Shown: positions 25,623 to 37,860, numbered from the stretch's first letter. The stretch is 64,000 nucleotides of DNA from Sapria himalayana (GCA_029783825.1 JAREIK010002979.1:1329965-1393964); one strand, 5' to 3'. Notes: generated from the letters alone by a model not told the origin. Numbers and translations: made by a program.

Positions 25623-28147
25623 TCAAATCATTCGAATTCTTACGCTTTTTATCAAATTGATATATATAAATTTGTTAATCATTAATATGGGACTACCCAA
25701 TTCAATTCAAACCTTAATATATTTATGGGGCATTTGGAATGCATATACTACTATTGTAATAAAATTCTCATGAACTATATAGACATGTGCCTTTAAATAA
25801 TGCATTTTCTTTATCATGCGCCTAGCCATGTATGCATCTTTCTGAAGAATGAAGTTAGCAAATGTAGACGTATGACTCTTCCTTTAATCCATATCATCTG
25901 TGGGAATTCGTAGAGTAACTTGCCTTCTTTTTTTTTGTTACGATCAAATACATATATTTGTTCAGTTTTAAACTTCATATAGTCCTGCTCAGTTTTTTAA
26001 GGATGAACACTATATAAAACGGCTTGATCAATGTCTGATGCTAACTAATCCACATTGCAGATCAATTCAATTAGATTAAATATACATGGATAGCATTATT
26101 TAAAGAAGGATTGTATATCTTTAGCTAATTCGCTACATTCTTGTTGTCTTAACAATGGTTCATAATTTTGATAAATATCATTTGATGTACTTAATAAAGT
26201 TTTACCATATAGCATAGGCATGAACAGTACTTTGATTAATTTATCTGAGACTTGGAATTACTATGTTAAGTAGATTTTCCGACAATTTCTTGTTCCAGTA
26301 TCTCAGAAGCTCATCTAAAATATTACGGTAGATATCTTTAATTAAAATAGTATTATCTTCAATCAAAGGTATAAGATTAGTAAATGAAGCTAATTTTTTA
26401 TCTAACATAAAATAACTTATCATTTGATAATCACTTGATGAAGTATCTTGTATGATAAGAATTTTCATTAGATTAGTACTATTTTTAAGACATAGACACT
26501 TGCTTATGAACTGATAGGGATCAGCCACATCATTATCTTTTACAATTTGGAGGAGATCCTCATCCTATAAATTATCATCCATATTTTTTTTATACCATAA
26601 TAAAGTACTCTCATAAGTTTGAACTTCTTACAATGAAAAGCAGCAACACTGCTTATTGTTCTATATACATTTACTTCAGGGGTCAATTTACAATCTACTA
26701 CATTCTCACTAGAGATAAGAATTAGACTTCTAGCAACATCACGCTCATGAAAATGGAATTCCCCAGCATGGTAAATTATTCCACGAAAGTCAATGAAGGC
26801 CAGTAGATAGAATTTATAATTGTAGGCTGATGCTAGTTTTATTGTGAAAGTTTCATATCGAGCACATTGTACACGCTCCATGAGAATCTTAATCAAATCA
26901 TCATAATTACTTAGAAATGGGTACTTTTTCTTAAACTGTTTAAAAGTATACCTTACTATTTCTATGGACCTACTAACATTCACTTTGAGAGACTTTCAGG
27001 CATAAGTAAACCATGTTTAACTAAGAGTTGATGTTTCTTTTTAATGAAGGTCAATACATCCTTATTAATATTAAAAGCCTATTCCTGTAATTTATTCAAT
27101 GTTAAGCACAATTATGTATATCCAGTATTTAGATGAATATTAAAATGGGTCAAGTTATGGGATGTAATTATGCGAAAGTGGTGATAAATATCACCTATTG
27201 GGTCAGATTAGTACCCACCACGCAAATTTGATATATAAAAAGGTGGTATTAAATCCTCACTTATGGGTCTCCAAGCCTTAGGCTTACATACCATTGGTAG
27301 ATTGAGTTTGATCGGAATCATGTCAATCTCAAAATTGCAAATTGCATATAAATTTCCTAGGATATAGATTTTTTACCATCCTTATTCTTTACATAATATT
27401 CATTAAAGTTGAATTGACTTGTAACCTCAATCATATGTCAATCCAATAAGAATTCAATCAAAAACACACCTATAACATATTTCTTATATTTTTTCTTTTT
27501 AGGTTTTCCGTTAGATAACTTAACCTATTGTGCCTTCTCATTACAACTAGAAGCCTTGTCTGACACTATTTTCTTATCTCGCATTTTTGTGCCTTTCAAG
27601 ACATGAGCTTGGAATCTTACACACAATTTCAGATATTTAATCAGAGTTGATATGGGAACTATGGGGTAATCATTAATACAGTTGAATAGAGAACCTAGTA
27701 CATAAATAATAACGATCTCCAAAGTTTAATGATCTAAATATTGAATAGGTGATACTGAGACAACGTGATCAAGGTAGATCTTGAGATAATCCTTAGTAGT
27801 TGACTTCTCTTTAGAGATCATCATCTTAAATATTTCATTCGTATGCTCATACAAATTGGGTTTCTCCTCATCATACATTGAAGTATAGCCCTCAATTAAC
27901 TTTTGCAAACAGAATAATTTACTCTCTATTAGATGAGACCTAGAATTCTTTCTCAATATATCCAGTACATCATCCTGATAACTCATTACATTCAAATGAG
28001 TACTTTGATATCATTCAAGATCCTTCTCAATAGCAAAATATACTTGACCTAGAAATCCTTCGTTAAATCATGAAATCTACTATAGATTACCAAATTAAAT
28101 AAACATTTACGTACATTAACACTTCTGTTAGTCCCAAAGATTTTCAT
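25623..28147 (-). pseudogene. Phage-type RNA polymerase of the mitochondrial linear-plasmid family, broken
   Basis: The family is single-subunit, T7-like DNA-directed RNA polymerase. Reading from the Met at 28,147 (MKIFGTNRSVNVRKCLFNLV) the pieces run in order. About 27,995-27,525 is N-terminal (YQDDVLDILRKNSRSHLIES, ...GSLFNCINDYPIVPISTLIK). LPMVCKPKAW and YISNLRGGY lie at about 27,300-27,210. LNKLQE, then a stop, then AFNINKDVLTFIKKK lie at about 27,095-27,040. YKFYLLAFIDFRGIIYHAG and FHFHERDVARSLI lie at about 26,817-26,720. Motif A, ILIIQDTSSSDYQMISYFML, is at about 26,465-26,405 with its catalytic Asp kept. Motif B, KLIKVLFMPMLYGK, is at 26,242-26,201 with Lys and Tyr correctly spaced. 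Motif C, HVYIVHENFIT, is at about 25,790-25,755, where the usual Asp is Glu. The end is at about 25,623. LPMVCKP, HFHERD and VH-NFIT favour plasmid polymerases over nuclear RpoT, and no introns are apparent. At least eight in-frame stops and about five frameshifts make it a pseudogene. The span would code for about 840 residues, somewhat short for the family, so an N-terminal part may be missing. Confidence 0.92.
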
Positions 28148-28409
28148 ACTAGGATATAATAATTATAAAACCTAAAGAATCAAGTAATAAAAACCTCTAG
28201 CCTTGAACATGGTCTATGAGGCACCTTTTTAGGTAGGAACTTCCTTTTCTTGAAACCAAATACGAGGCAAGCTATTAAAAATAAGAGATACTCGACACAC
28301 CTCTAGCCTTTACCAGGATCTCAATACAAAATCCACCTTCTCTATTAGGGATGAATTCTGTATTCTAAATTAACACTCGTACAGTGAAAGATAGGCACCT
28401 ATTTCACAA
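28148..28409. other. Spacer between polymerase relic and transposase core
   Basis: About 260 bp without an intact frame. On the minus strand, pieces such as CVEYLLFLIACLVFGFKKRK and FLPKKVPHRPCSRLEVFIT could be a worn upstream extension of the polymerase frame, but similarity is not recognisable. The right limit is where homology with copy 1 resumes (AACCAAAAACATGATTTTAT versus its counterpart at about 110-135). Confidence 0.35.
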
Positions 28410-29400
28410 AGAACCAAAAACATGATTTTATCTCTAAAGATCAGCTAGACTAGGTGCAAAAATTTCTCGCCACACTGGAGGATCAAAGTCAAGCATTGAG
28501 CATGCTCAATATTTGGTATAATTTTAAAATTTAAAACATTTATATATTTAGTGGTTGTCCTAATAGTCCAAATAAATCAAATATAAATATATATTTGATT
28601 AAAATTTTTTATTAATTTTGTTAATTTTGTTAAAATTTTTTAACATTTGTTACTTTTAGACTTAATAAATATATACTCTAGGCTGGACAATTGGGTCGAG
28701 ATCCTAATTTTTATGAGATTTTTAGGAAGATACATGTAAAAAAAGTAGATTTTCAGTTTGTTGAAAATAAGTCTCAGATGATTGCTGTAAGAATCTCTTA
28801 TATTAATACAATTTTATAATACTATAGTAAACTTTGAAAGTTGTTTGGAATGCAAAATATTATATTTATTTTATGTATATCTAGAATAATATTTTTCTTT
28901 ATTTTATCACAAGAACTCATGGAAGAACATGTGACAGTTGCTTCTCAACAAGTTGAGGGTTCTATGGATTTTCAACCAATGACTATGATCCTATCTATTT
29001 GAAGACCATAAAAGGTCATAAGAAGTAGTGAGTGTATGGCATCATCTCAAAGGAAGTGGCATTTTGTTGTAGCAGTTGTGCTTCTAATTCATATATCACA
29101 GCAATGGTGGATGAGGTGGTCGAATAATAAGTAATTAAAACAAATGAATGTTTTGAAGTTATGAAAACCTAAATGAAAGAGAAGGATGAGAAGATATCTC
29201 ATTTGAAGGAAGAAATGCAGAAAATCAAAGAAGATAAGGATGAGTAGATTAATCATTTGAAGGAAAAGATGCAAGAAATTAAAGAAATAAATGATGAGAT
29301 GAAAGAAATGAATGATGAGATGAAAGATATTAAGAATTTAATACAACAGTAGATATTTTATATGGAGTCACAGTTAGCGGCATTGATGTGATAGATAGCA
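28410..29400 (+). pseudogene. Transposase_24-like protein, copy 3, core and coiled-coil C-terminus
   Basis: Three exon-like pieces are visible. About 28,445-28,535 encodes LGAKISRHTGGSKSSIEHAQ. About 28,690-28,790 encodes AGQLGRDPNFYEIFRKIHVK and FVENKSQMIAVRI. About 28,912-28,990 encodes QELMEEHVTVASQQVEGSMD. From 29,130 a heptad-rich coiled coil follows (EKDEKISHLKEEMQKIKEDK, MKEMNDEMKDIKNLIQQ) and ends with YMESQLAALM. The HTGGSKS motif and the coiled-coil tail are typical of plant CACTA Transposase_24 proteins. At least three stops interrupt the coiled coil, and the part upstream of HTGGSKS (W-S-E-W-L-K-Y-W region of copy 2) is missing, replaced by the RNA polymerase block. Inactive. Confidence 0.8.
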
Positions 29401-30285
29401 TTTTGAGATCCAGCTACGAAACCAAACAGGAGATGCTAGCACAAATATAGTAATTAATAATGAGGATGATTTTGTATAAGAATTATTTCTGAACTATTTT
29501 TAATTTTTATCTATATATAGCAAAACAAGATGAGATTTTTTTGGAGTTATCTTTTTTTTATTTTGGTTTTGTTCTTTGCTTTGCCGATTAACCTAATCAT
29601 GAATCTTTACAGAACATCTAATGTGAGATGCACTAAAAAATTCTTATTCAAAGCCTTCAGACATAGTCACAGTCCTTCGTATGGATGGGTCCCATCTTTA
29701 CAGATCTCAGATGGATCAAAAGGAGGCCGAGCTTCTATTATCTTTATTATTTCTGAAACATTTTTTTTGCACTCTTTATCTCTCTCTAAACATCATTTCT
29801 GACCATCTTTTAGATATCTATTGAAGTTGTATAACTATTAATTTAGATTCATGTTTGTTCATATCTATAATTTCTATGTTTGTATATCTATGAATATGTT
29901 TGTGTACCCAAATATTTCAGGTAGAGTTTTAGCCTATTATAGTTATATAAAAGGCTTGGCTGGTCCTCCTGGTCCTGGGAATAGCACACTAGTTTCTTAA
30001 GTTGTGAGATGAACGAAAAAATTTTGGTCCCATGTAGACTTGGGTTTGTTCTTTACACTCTTATTTCATTCAGATCTACATTGTCGTTGTTCAGATCTGT
30101 GAATGCTTTTTATCAGTCATCGGTGGAATTAAACTATTGAATTTTTAATTGCCATAATGATTGCTAATGAAAATCAATTAAATGTGTTCTTTTTGCTTGT
30201 TCTCCTTCTCATCTTGTTCATAGTTTCATTGATGATGACGGGCTGAACATGAGGAACTTTGACTATTACGAGCCATCTTTCAAGT
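29401..30285 (+). other. Unassigned DNA right of the transposase relic; possible captured gene fragment
   Basis: The first 100 bp continue the transposase 3' region. From 29,520 the sequence is of ordinary complexity, with pyrimidine runs and a transcript-like look (for example 29,940-30,110). A 90-codon frame at 29,530-29,802 starts with a hydrophobic stretch (FWSYLFFILVLFFALPINLI) but has no recognisable family. Just before the next array, a possible splice acceptor (TTGTTCATAG at about 30,220) is followed by an open stretch encoding SFIDDDGLNMRNFDYYEPSF, which the array truncates. I do not recognise it. A host-gene fragment carried by the element is possible but unproven. Confidence 0.3.
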
Positions 30286-30289
30286 TAGA

Positions 30290-30846
30290 AAGATATAGAT
30301 ACCTATCTAAATATCTATCTATTTATACATCTATGTGTCTAACTATCTATCTATCAATCTATCTATCTATCAATATAGGTGTGTATCTATCTATCTGTCT
30401 ATATTCTTATATCCTTATCTTTTTATATGTGTATTTGTCTGTCTATCTATCTATCTGACTATTTTTCTATCTATCTATTTGTCTTTCTATCTATCTATTT
30501 ATTTGTTTATGTAAATATTTATCTATTTGTCTATTGTCTATATGTCTATTTGTTAATCTATCTATCTATATATCTATTTATCTATCTAATAGGATAATTA
30601 TGAATTTATTTATATAACTATCTATCTATTTGTCTAACTATCTAACTATTGATCTATATATTTTCTTATCTATCTCACTATCTATTTATTTATCTATCTC
30701 TCTAACAATATAATTGTCATTCTTTCTATCAGTCCATCTATCTATCTATTTGCTTTTTTAAATATATCTTTCTATGTATCTATATTTGTGTCTATCTATA
30801 TACTTACCTATCTATTTATTTATCTATCTAGCAATCTATCTATCCA

Positions 30847-30881
<35 letters not shown>

Positions 30882-33800
30882 CTCTCTCTCTCTCTCTATT
30901 TAAGTATCTATTTATCTATCTATCTATCTATTTGTCTATTGATTTATCTATCTATCTCTCTATTTGTCTTTGTGTCTATCTAACTATCAATCTATTAATA
31001 TACCTATCTATTTCTATATCTATCTATCCACAATTCTATCTATTTATATATTTATCTATCATTCTAACTATCTTTATATCTATCTTTGAATCAATCAATC
31101 AATATATCTATCTATGAATCTCTCAATAAACTATCTATTGATCTGTCTAACAATCTATCTATCAATATGTCTATCAAAATTATTCATTAATATTGTCTAT
31201 CTATCTATCTATATGTTTGTCTATATATCTATCGATCATTTTGACTATCTATCTATCAGTCTGTCTATCTATTTTTCTATATCTATCTATAAATATATCT
31301 ATCTATCTATCTATTTGTCTATTAGTCTATTTATATATAATAAATCAAAGTGTCTATTTGTCTATTTGTTTATCAATCTATATGTGTATCTGTATGTCTC
31401 TTAGTCTGTGTCTAATAGTCTTTCTTTTTGTTTGTATATCTATCTATATATATATATGTGTGTCTATCTATCATCTATATCTCTCTATTTATAAATCTAT
31501 CTATCTATTTATTTATTTGTAAGTCTATCCATTTATCTAATTATTTGTGTATATGTTAATTAATCAATTTGTGTATCTTTCTATCTATTTGTCAATATAA
31601 TAGTCTATCTATCTATCTTTCTATCTGTCTGTCTATCTATATGTTTATATATCTATCTATCTATTTATCCATCTATCTATTTTTCTATCAATTTGTTTTA
31701 TATCTATATATCTATCTATCTAAGTATTTTTATATCAATATATATATATATATATTTCTATATATTTTTGTATCTATTTGTCTATCTATCTATCAATCAA
31801 TCAATTTGTTTAACTATCTATATATATATATATATATATATATATCTATCTATTTATATATCTGTCTATCTATATGTATATTTATCTGTCTATCTATCTA
31901 TCTATTTGTTTATCTGTCTGTCCTTTTTATCGGTCTATATATGTATCTATTTATCTATCTATTTTTTTATCTCCATCTATCTAACTATATATCTATCTAT
32001 TTTTTTATTCGTCTATATATATATATATATATCTATCTAACTGTGTGTATGTCTATCTATAGATATATCAATCTGTTTATTAATCTATCTATCTATTTAT
32101 CAATCTATTTGTCGATATATCTCTATATCTATTTGTCTATCTTTTTTTCAATCAATCAATCTATCTATCTAATTATCTATCTATCTATTTGTCTATCAGA
32201 CTTTTTATCAATCTTTCTATATGTTTGTCTATCTCTTGGTCCATTTGTCTAACTATAAGGCTATCTTTCTATCTATCAATATGTCTATCTATCTGTCTAA
32301 CTATCTTTCTCTCAATTTTTCTATCTATCTTTCAATCTATTTAACAATCTATCTATAAATATTTCTATCAATCAATCAATCTATTTTTCTATCAATCAAT
32401 TTATCTAAATGACTATCTAACTATTTATCTATATGTATATTGATATGTCTATCTATCTATCTATCTATCTATGTTTCTATGTGCCGATCTATCTATCTAT
32501 CTATATGTCTATCAATCAATAAATCAATCAATATATCTATGTATCAATCAATCTATCTATCTATCTATCTTTCTGTTTATCAATATGTCTGAATATTTGT
32601 ATGTCTTTCTATCTTTTTTTCTTTCTTTATTTATATCTAGACATCTTTCTGTATAACTATCTATTTTATCTTTATATGTCTCTATGTCTATATGCCTATA
32701 TGTCTATCTATATGTGTATCTATCTAGCTATCAATATTTTATTCTGCCTATCAGTTAGTCTACCAGTCAGTCTATCTATCAATCTATCTATCTGTCAATA
32801 TATCTTACTCTCTATCTGTCTATCTATCTTTCTATTTCTTTTCTGCCTATATATCTTTCTATCTATCTATTTGCTATATGTCTGTCTATCTTTCTATTTA
32901 TCTATCTATGTATCTTTATATGTATCAGTCTATCTATCTATTTGTCAATTTATCTATTTATCTATCTATCTATCTATCTATGTATCTATCTACCTACCTA
33001 TCTATCTATCTATCTATCTAACTCTCTATCTATTTTTCTATATATCTATCTATATATCTATCTTTCTGTCTAGCAATCTGTCAATCTATATTTCTATCTA
33101 TCTGTCTATATATCTATCTATATTTTTGTCTATTTATCTATCAATCTATCTATTTGTCTAATAAATGGTCTAATAATCTATCTATCAATATATCTATCGA
33201 TCAATCTATCTATTTGTCTCTAAGTCTATCTATCTATCTATCTATCTATTTATCTAAGTCTATCTGTCTATCTATCTGTCTATTTATCAATCTTTCTTTT
33301 TGTTTATCAATTAGTCTATCACTCTATTTATCAATAAATCTATCTATCAATCTATATAACTATTTATCTATCACCATATCTATAAATTTATCTACTTATC
33401 AATCTGTATATCAATTTGACTATCAATTTGTTTATCTATATGTTTATCTATCTATCTGTTGATCTATTTGTCTATTTGTATGTCTATCTGACTATCTATC
33501 TATCTATCTATCTCTCTCTATTTATCTAAATATCTATCCGTTTGTTATCTATCTGTCTGTATGTTAATCTATATGTCTATCTATCTATCTATCTATCATT
33601 CTTTCCATTCATCTATCTATCTATCTATCTATCTTTTTTTATAAATCTATCTATCAATCTATCTATTAATCTATTTATTAATCAATCTATCAATTTGTCT
33701 ATCTATATATCTATCTAAATATCTATCTTTCTATCAATCTACATGTGTATCTTTCTATATCTCTATCTATTTTTCTTTTTGTCTATCTATTTGTATATCT

Positions 33801-34332
33801 ATCTATTTATCTATCTATTTGTCTAATTTCCTATCTATCTGTCTATCTATCTGCAATATGTCTATGTGTCTATCTATCTATCTTTCTGTCGACCTATTTA
33901 TCAATCTTTCTATCTAATTATATATATGTTTGTTTATCTATTTGTCTATTTATTTGTGTATCTATTTATCTATCCATCCATCCATCTATCTGTCTGTCTC
34001 TGCATCTATCTAACTATCTATTGTATATCTATTTGTCTATTTGTTATCTTTATTTGTATGTATATCTATCTATTTATCTATGTATCTATCTATTTGCCTA
34101 TCTATGTTTCTATCAATCTATCTATTTGTCTATCTATCAATTTATCTATCAATCTATTTGTCTGTCTATCTGTATGTCTCCCTGTTTGTTTGTCTCACTT
34201 TTTATTTGTATATCTATATGTCTTTTTTTTTCTATCTATCAATCTATCTAATTGTATATCTATCTATATATCTATCAATATGAAAATCTAATTTTCTATC
34301 AAAAAGTCTATCAATCTCTATATCAATCTATT
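30290..34332 (+). repeat. Degenerate (TATC)n array C
   Basis: TATC tetranucleotide array between CACTA copies 3 and 4. It includes (TA)n followed by (TC)n at about 30,850-30,897 and further (TA)n runs at about 31,740, 31,823 and 32,014. Its last 1.4 kb (32,870-34,260) is the counterpart of 37,860-39,300 in array D. No gene was found. Confidence 0.97.
32870..34260 (+). repeat. Segmental duplicate 1 of array sequence (pairs with 37,860-39,300)
   Basis: The order of rare variants is shared with 37,860-39,300 at an offset of about 5.0-5.06 kb. Examples are CTAATAAATGGTCTAATAAT (33,157) versus the near-identical passage at 38,151, ATCACCATATCTAT (33,370 and 38,476), and TATTTGTCTATTTGTTATCT (about 34,031 and 39,085). 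Shared rare words in the same order cannot come from the simple repeat alone. Confidence 0.75.
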
Positions 34333-34610
34333 TAATTTAGCAAAAAAATTTTCTGTACATATTGATTTGATAATTTTTAACTAATATTCTTAATTTCTTA
34401 AAAATTACCAAGGAAAATTATATAATTAGCTAGGGAATTTTCATCGTTAAAAAATTTTCGGTAGAATTTTTTTTCTCATTAATATTTTGAGACGATGACT
34501 TTATCTTGAGATAATTTCCATCATTAGTCTATCATTATTATATTTTAATGATAGAAAATTTTCACATAACTAGGAAATTTCACTAGCTATTTGGGCTTTT
34601 TATTTTAGTG
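34333..34610 (-). mobile_element. Solo CACTA 3' end (copy 4)
   Basis: Read on the minus strand from 34,610 it begins CACTAAAATAAAAAGCCCAA ATAGCTAGTG and then runs parallel to the 3' terminus of copy 5 (60,005-60,290). Shared passages include AAATTTTTTAACGATGAAAA, ...CTAGCTAATTATAT, AAATTAAGAATA and the inner GCTAAATTA. Homology stops at 34,333, where the TATC array resumes, so about 278 bp of a transposon end is left with array on both its outer and inner sides. There is no coding sequence. Confidence 0.8.
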
Positions 34611-34977
34611 TGTGACAATCTATATATCTATATATCTCTCTCTATCTATCTATCTGTCTGTCTATTTGTCAATCTGTTTGTCTTTCTATCTATTTGACTA
34701 TTTGTCTGTCTATCTATCTCTTTCTCTATCTATCTATATATCTTTTAGTCTAACTATCAATCTATCTATCTATTTATCTATCTATCTATATATCTATCTA
34801 TCAATCTATCTATTTTTTTATCTATCTATCTATCTATCTCTCTACCTATCTATATGTCTCCCAATATATCTATCTACCTATCAATATATTTATATATTTG
34901 TCTGTCTATTTGTTTATATGTCCATCTATCTGTCTATCAATCTGTCTGTGTATCATATGTATATCTGTCTATCTATC

Positions 34978-35008
<31 letters not shown>

Positions 35009-37586
35009 TTGTCTATATTTTTGTTTATCTATTTATTTGTCTATTTGTCTATAATTGTGTCTATCAATCTATCTATTTATTTATCGGTCTATATGTCTAT
35101 CTATCTGTGTATATATCTGTCTATCTATCTGTGTGTCTATATGTCTATCTATCTGTCTGTCTATCTGTGTGTCTATCTTTCTGTATATCTATCTATTTAT
35201 TTTTTTGTCTATCTGTCTATGTATATCTATGTATATCTATTTGTCATCAGTCTATTTATCTATTTATTAATTTGTTTATCTAACAATCTATCTATTTCTA
35301 TATTTATCTATATATCTTTCTTTCTATCTCTCTGTTTATCAATAAGTCTATAAATCTATCTATCATTTTATCTATTTATCTATGTCTATATATATTTCTA
35401 TCTTTCTATCTATCTACATGTCTATGTAACTATCTATTTATTAGTCTATTTATATGTCTATCTATCTGTCTATCTATCTCTCTACCTAATATTCTATTAA
35501 AATTTTAGTCTATCTATCTATCTATATTTTTATATGTCTATCTATTTGTGTATCAATCTGTCTATCAATCTATCTATCAATCCCTTTATCAATTTGTATA
35601 TCAATCTATCTATCTATTATTTTCATTCTATTATTTTGTCTATCTCTCTATCTGTCTATCTATTTGACTATACATTTATCTATATGTCTATCTATTTATC
35701 TATCTATATGTTTGTCTATTGATCTGTCTAACTATTCGTCTATCTATCTATCTATCTGTCTGTCTGTCTATCAATCTATCTATCTATATAACTATATATG
35801 TATTTGTGTGTCTATCTATCTGTCTATATGTATGTCTATCAATCTTTCTATTTGGTTATCTATTTAACTACCTATCTTTCTATCATTCTAAATATTTGTG
35901 TCTTTCTGTCAAATATCTGTCTGTCTATTTATTTGATAATCTATATGTCTATCTATCTCTCTATCTATTTGTCTATCTATCTGTCTATCTGTATATCTAT
36001 CTAAATGTCTGTTTATCAATCAATCTATTTGTGTATCTATCTATCTCTGTCTATCTATTGGTCTATCTATCTATTTGTCTATGTATTTGTCTATATATCT
36101 ATCTTTCTTTCTTTCTTTCTTTCTGTCTATCTATCTATCTTTCTATTTATCTATCTATCTATCTAAGTATTTGTCTAATGATCTATCTATATATTGTCTA
36201 TCTATCTATCTGTCTGTCTGTTTATCTATCTATCTATCTATTTGTCTATCTATTTATCTATCTATTTGTTTATATATCTGTTTATCTATATGTATATCTT
36301 TCTATGTTTCTATCTATCTATCTAATATCTATCTATCTATTATATCTATATATAAATTTGTCTCTCTCTATCTGTCTATGCATCTATCTAATATTTTGTC
36401 GATGTATCTATCTAATTATCTGTCTAATTATCTTTCTATTAATTTATTTATCTATCTATCTATCTATTTTTCTCTCTTCTAATCTATTTATCATTCTACT
36501 TATTAATATGTCAATCAATCTATCTATCTATCTATATGTCAATCTATATGTTTATCTATCTGTCTTTCAATATGTCAATCTATCTATCTATCTAATTGTC
36601 AATCAATCAATCTATCTATCTATCTATGTGTAAATCTATGTATATATTTGTCTATCTTTCTATCTATCTATCAATTTATCTGTCTATCTATCTATCTATC
36701 TTTTTGTTTATTTATATGTCTATCTATCTATTTATTTATTTTTCTATCTATCTATCTATTTATCTATATACCTATCTATTTTTTATCCATCTATCAATCA
36801 ATCTATCTATATATCAATTAATCAATTAATCAATCAATTAATCTATCTATCTATCTATATATCAATCTGTTTTTTCTTTTTTTCTATCTATTTGTCTATT
36901 TATTTGTCTATATTTCTCTATATCTAGTTGTATATTTTTTTTCTATCTTTCTATATGTCTAACTATATATATTTCTTTCAATCAATCAATTAATCAATCT
37001 ATCTATCTATTTATCTATTTATCTATTTATTTATCGGTCTATCAGTCTTTTTATCTATCTATCTATCTATATCTTTGTCTATTTTTGGTCTCTTTTTCTA
37101 TCTATAAGGCTATCTATCTATATGTATATTTATTTGTCAAACTATCTTTCTATCAATCTTCCTTTCTATCTTTCAATATATTTATCAATCAATCTATAAA
37201 TCTATCAATCAATCTATCAATATGTCTGTCTATCAATTAATCTATCTAAATGTCTATCTATCTATTTATCTATATGTTTATTGATATGTTTATTGATATG
37301 TTATCTATCTATTATCTATTTATCTATTTGTCTATGTGCCTAATAATCAATCTATCTATCTATCTATTTATCTATATATTTATCTGTCTGTCTATCTATC
37401 TATCTATCTTTATGTCTAACTATCTATTTCTTTATCTACATGGCTATCTATCTATCTATCTGTCAATCGATATATCTGTCAATATGTTTGTCTATCTGTC
37501 TATATATATTTCTATTTGCCTATTAGTCAGTCTATCTGTCACTATATCTAACAATCAATCAATCTATATATATATATATATGACTG

Positions 37587-37621
<35 letters not shown>

Positions 37622-37667
37622 ATTTGTCTATTTGTCTATATATCTTTCTATGTAATGATTAAAATAT

Positions 37668-37860
37668 TGGTTTCTACAGATATATCGGTACTTGGATTTT
37701 ACAAATATATCGGATATATCGAAGATATATTGGTATATTTTGTATATGAGCATCAATAAATGATAGATATATCGGTATTGATGAATATATCGATACTTAG
37801 AATTTATGGATATTTCGAAGATATATCAGTGGATATATCAGAAATTTTTATCCTTGTTTC
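37668..37860. mobile_element. Island of GATATATCGG-type sequence in array D
   Basis: About 190 bp of a different character, built from ATATATCGG, GATATATCGAAGATATAT and similar words plus TTGGTTTCTACAG and GAAATTTTTATCCTTG at its ends. It is sharply bounded by TATC units. It looks like a small interspersed element or satellite monomer, possibly derived from a MITE. No terminal inverted repeats longer than a few bases were found. Confidence 0.45.

Larger units (their letters stand above)
22985..30285 (+). mobile_element. CACTA element copy 3, carrying an RNA polymerase pseudogene
   Basis: The 5' tip at 22,985 is mutated (CAATACAAAAAATGTCGATT for CACTACAA...) but is followed by the same subterminal kilobase as copies 1 and 2. 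Next come a 4.36-kb block absent from copy 1 (24,050-28,410, containing the polymerase relic on the opposite strand), the Transposase_24 core and C-terminal coiled coil on the plus strand (28,410-29,400), and about 0.9 kb of unassigned DNA. No 3' tip was found: the next array begins at about 30,290, and the last 0.9 kb does not resemble the 3' end seen in copies 4 and 5. The right limit is therefore only the array boundary. Confidence 0.75.

Noticed and set aside
25623..28147. Polymerase relic as nuclear RpoT pseudogene
   Set aside because: Conserved words (LPMVCKP, HFHERD, VHENFIT) fit plasmid polymerases better than RpoT, and no introns are apparent. Not fully excluded without a tree.
35719..36633. 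Long plus-strand open frame of about 304 codons, and dozens of similar frames in all arrays
   Set aside because: TATC repeats read Tyr-Leu-Ser-Ile in every frame and contain no stop, so long frames arise automatically. Their sequences are low-complexity and lack any domain. Treating them as membrane proteins would be a mistake.
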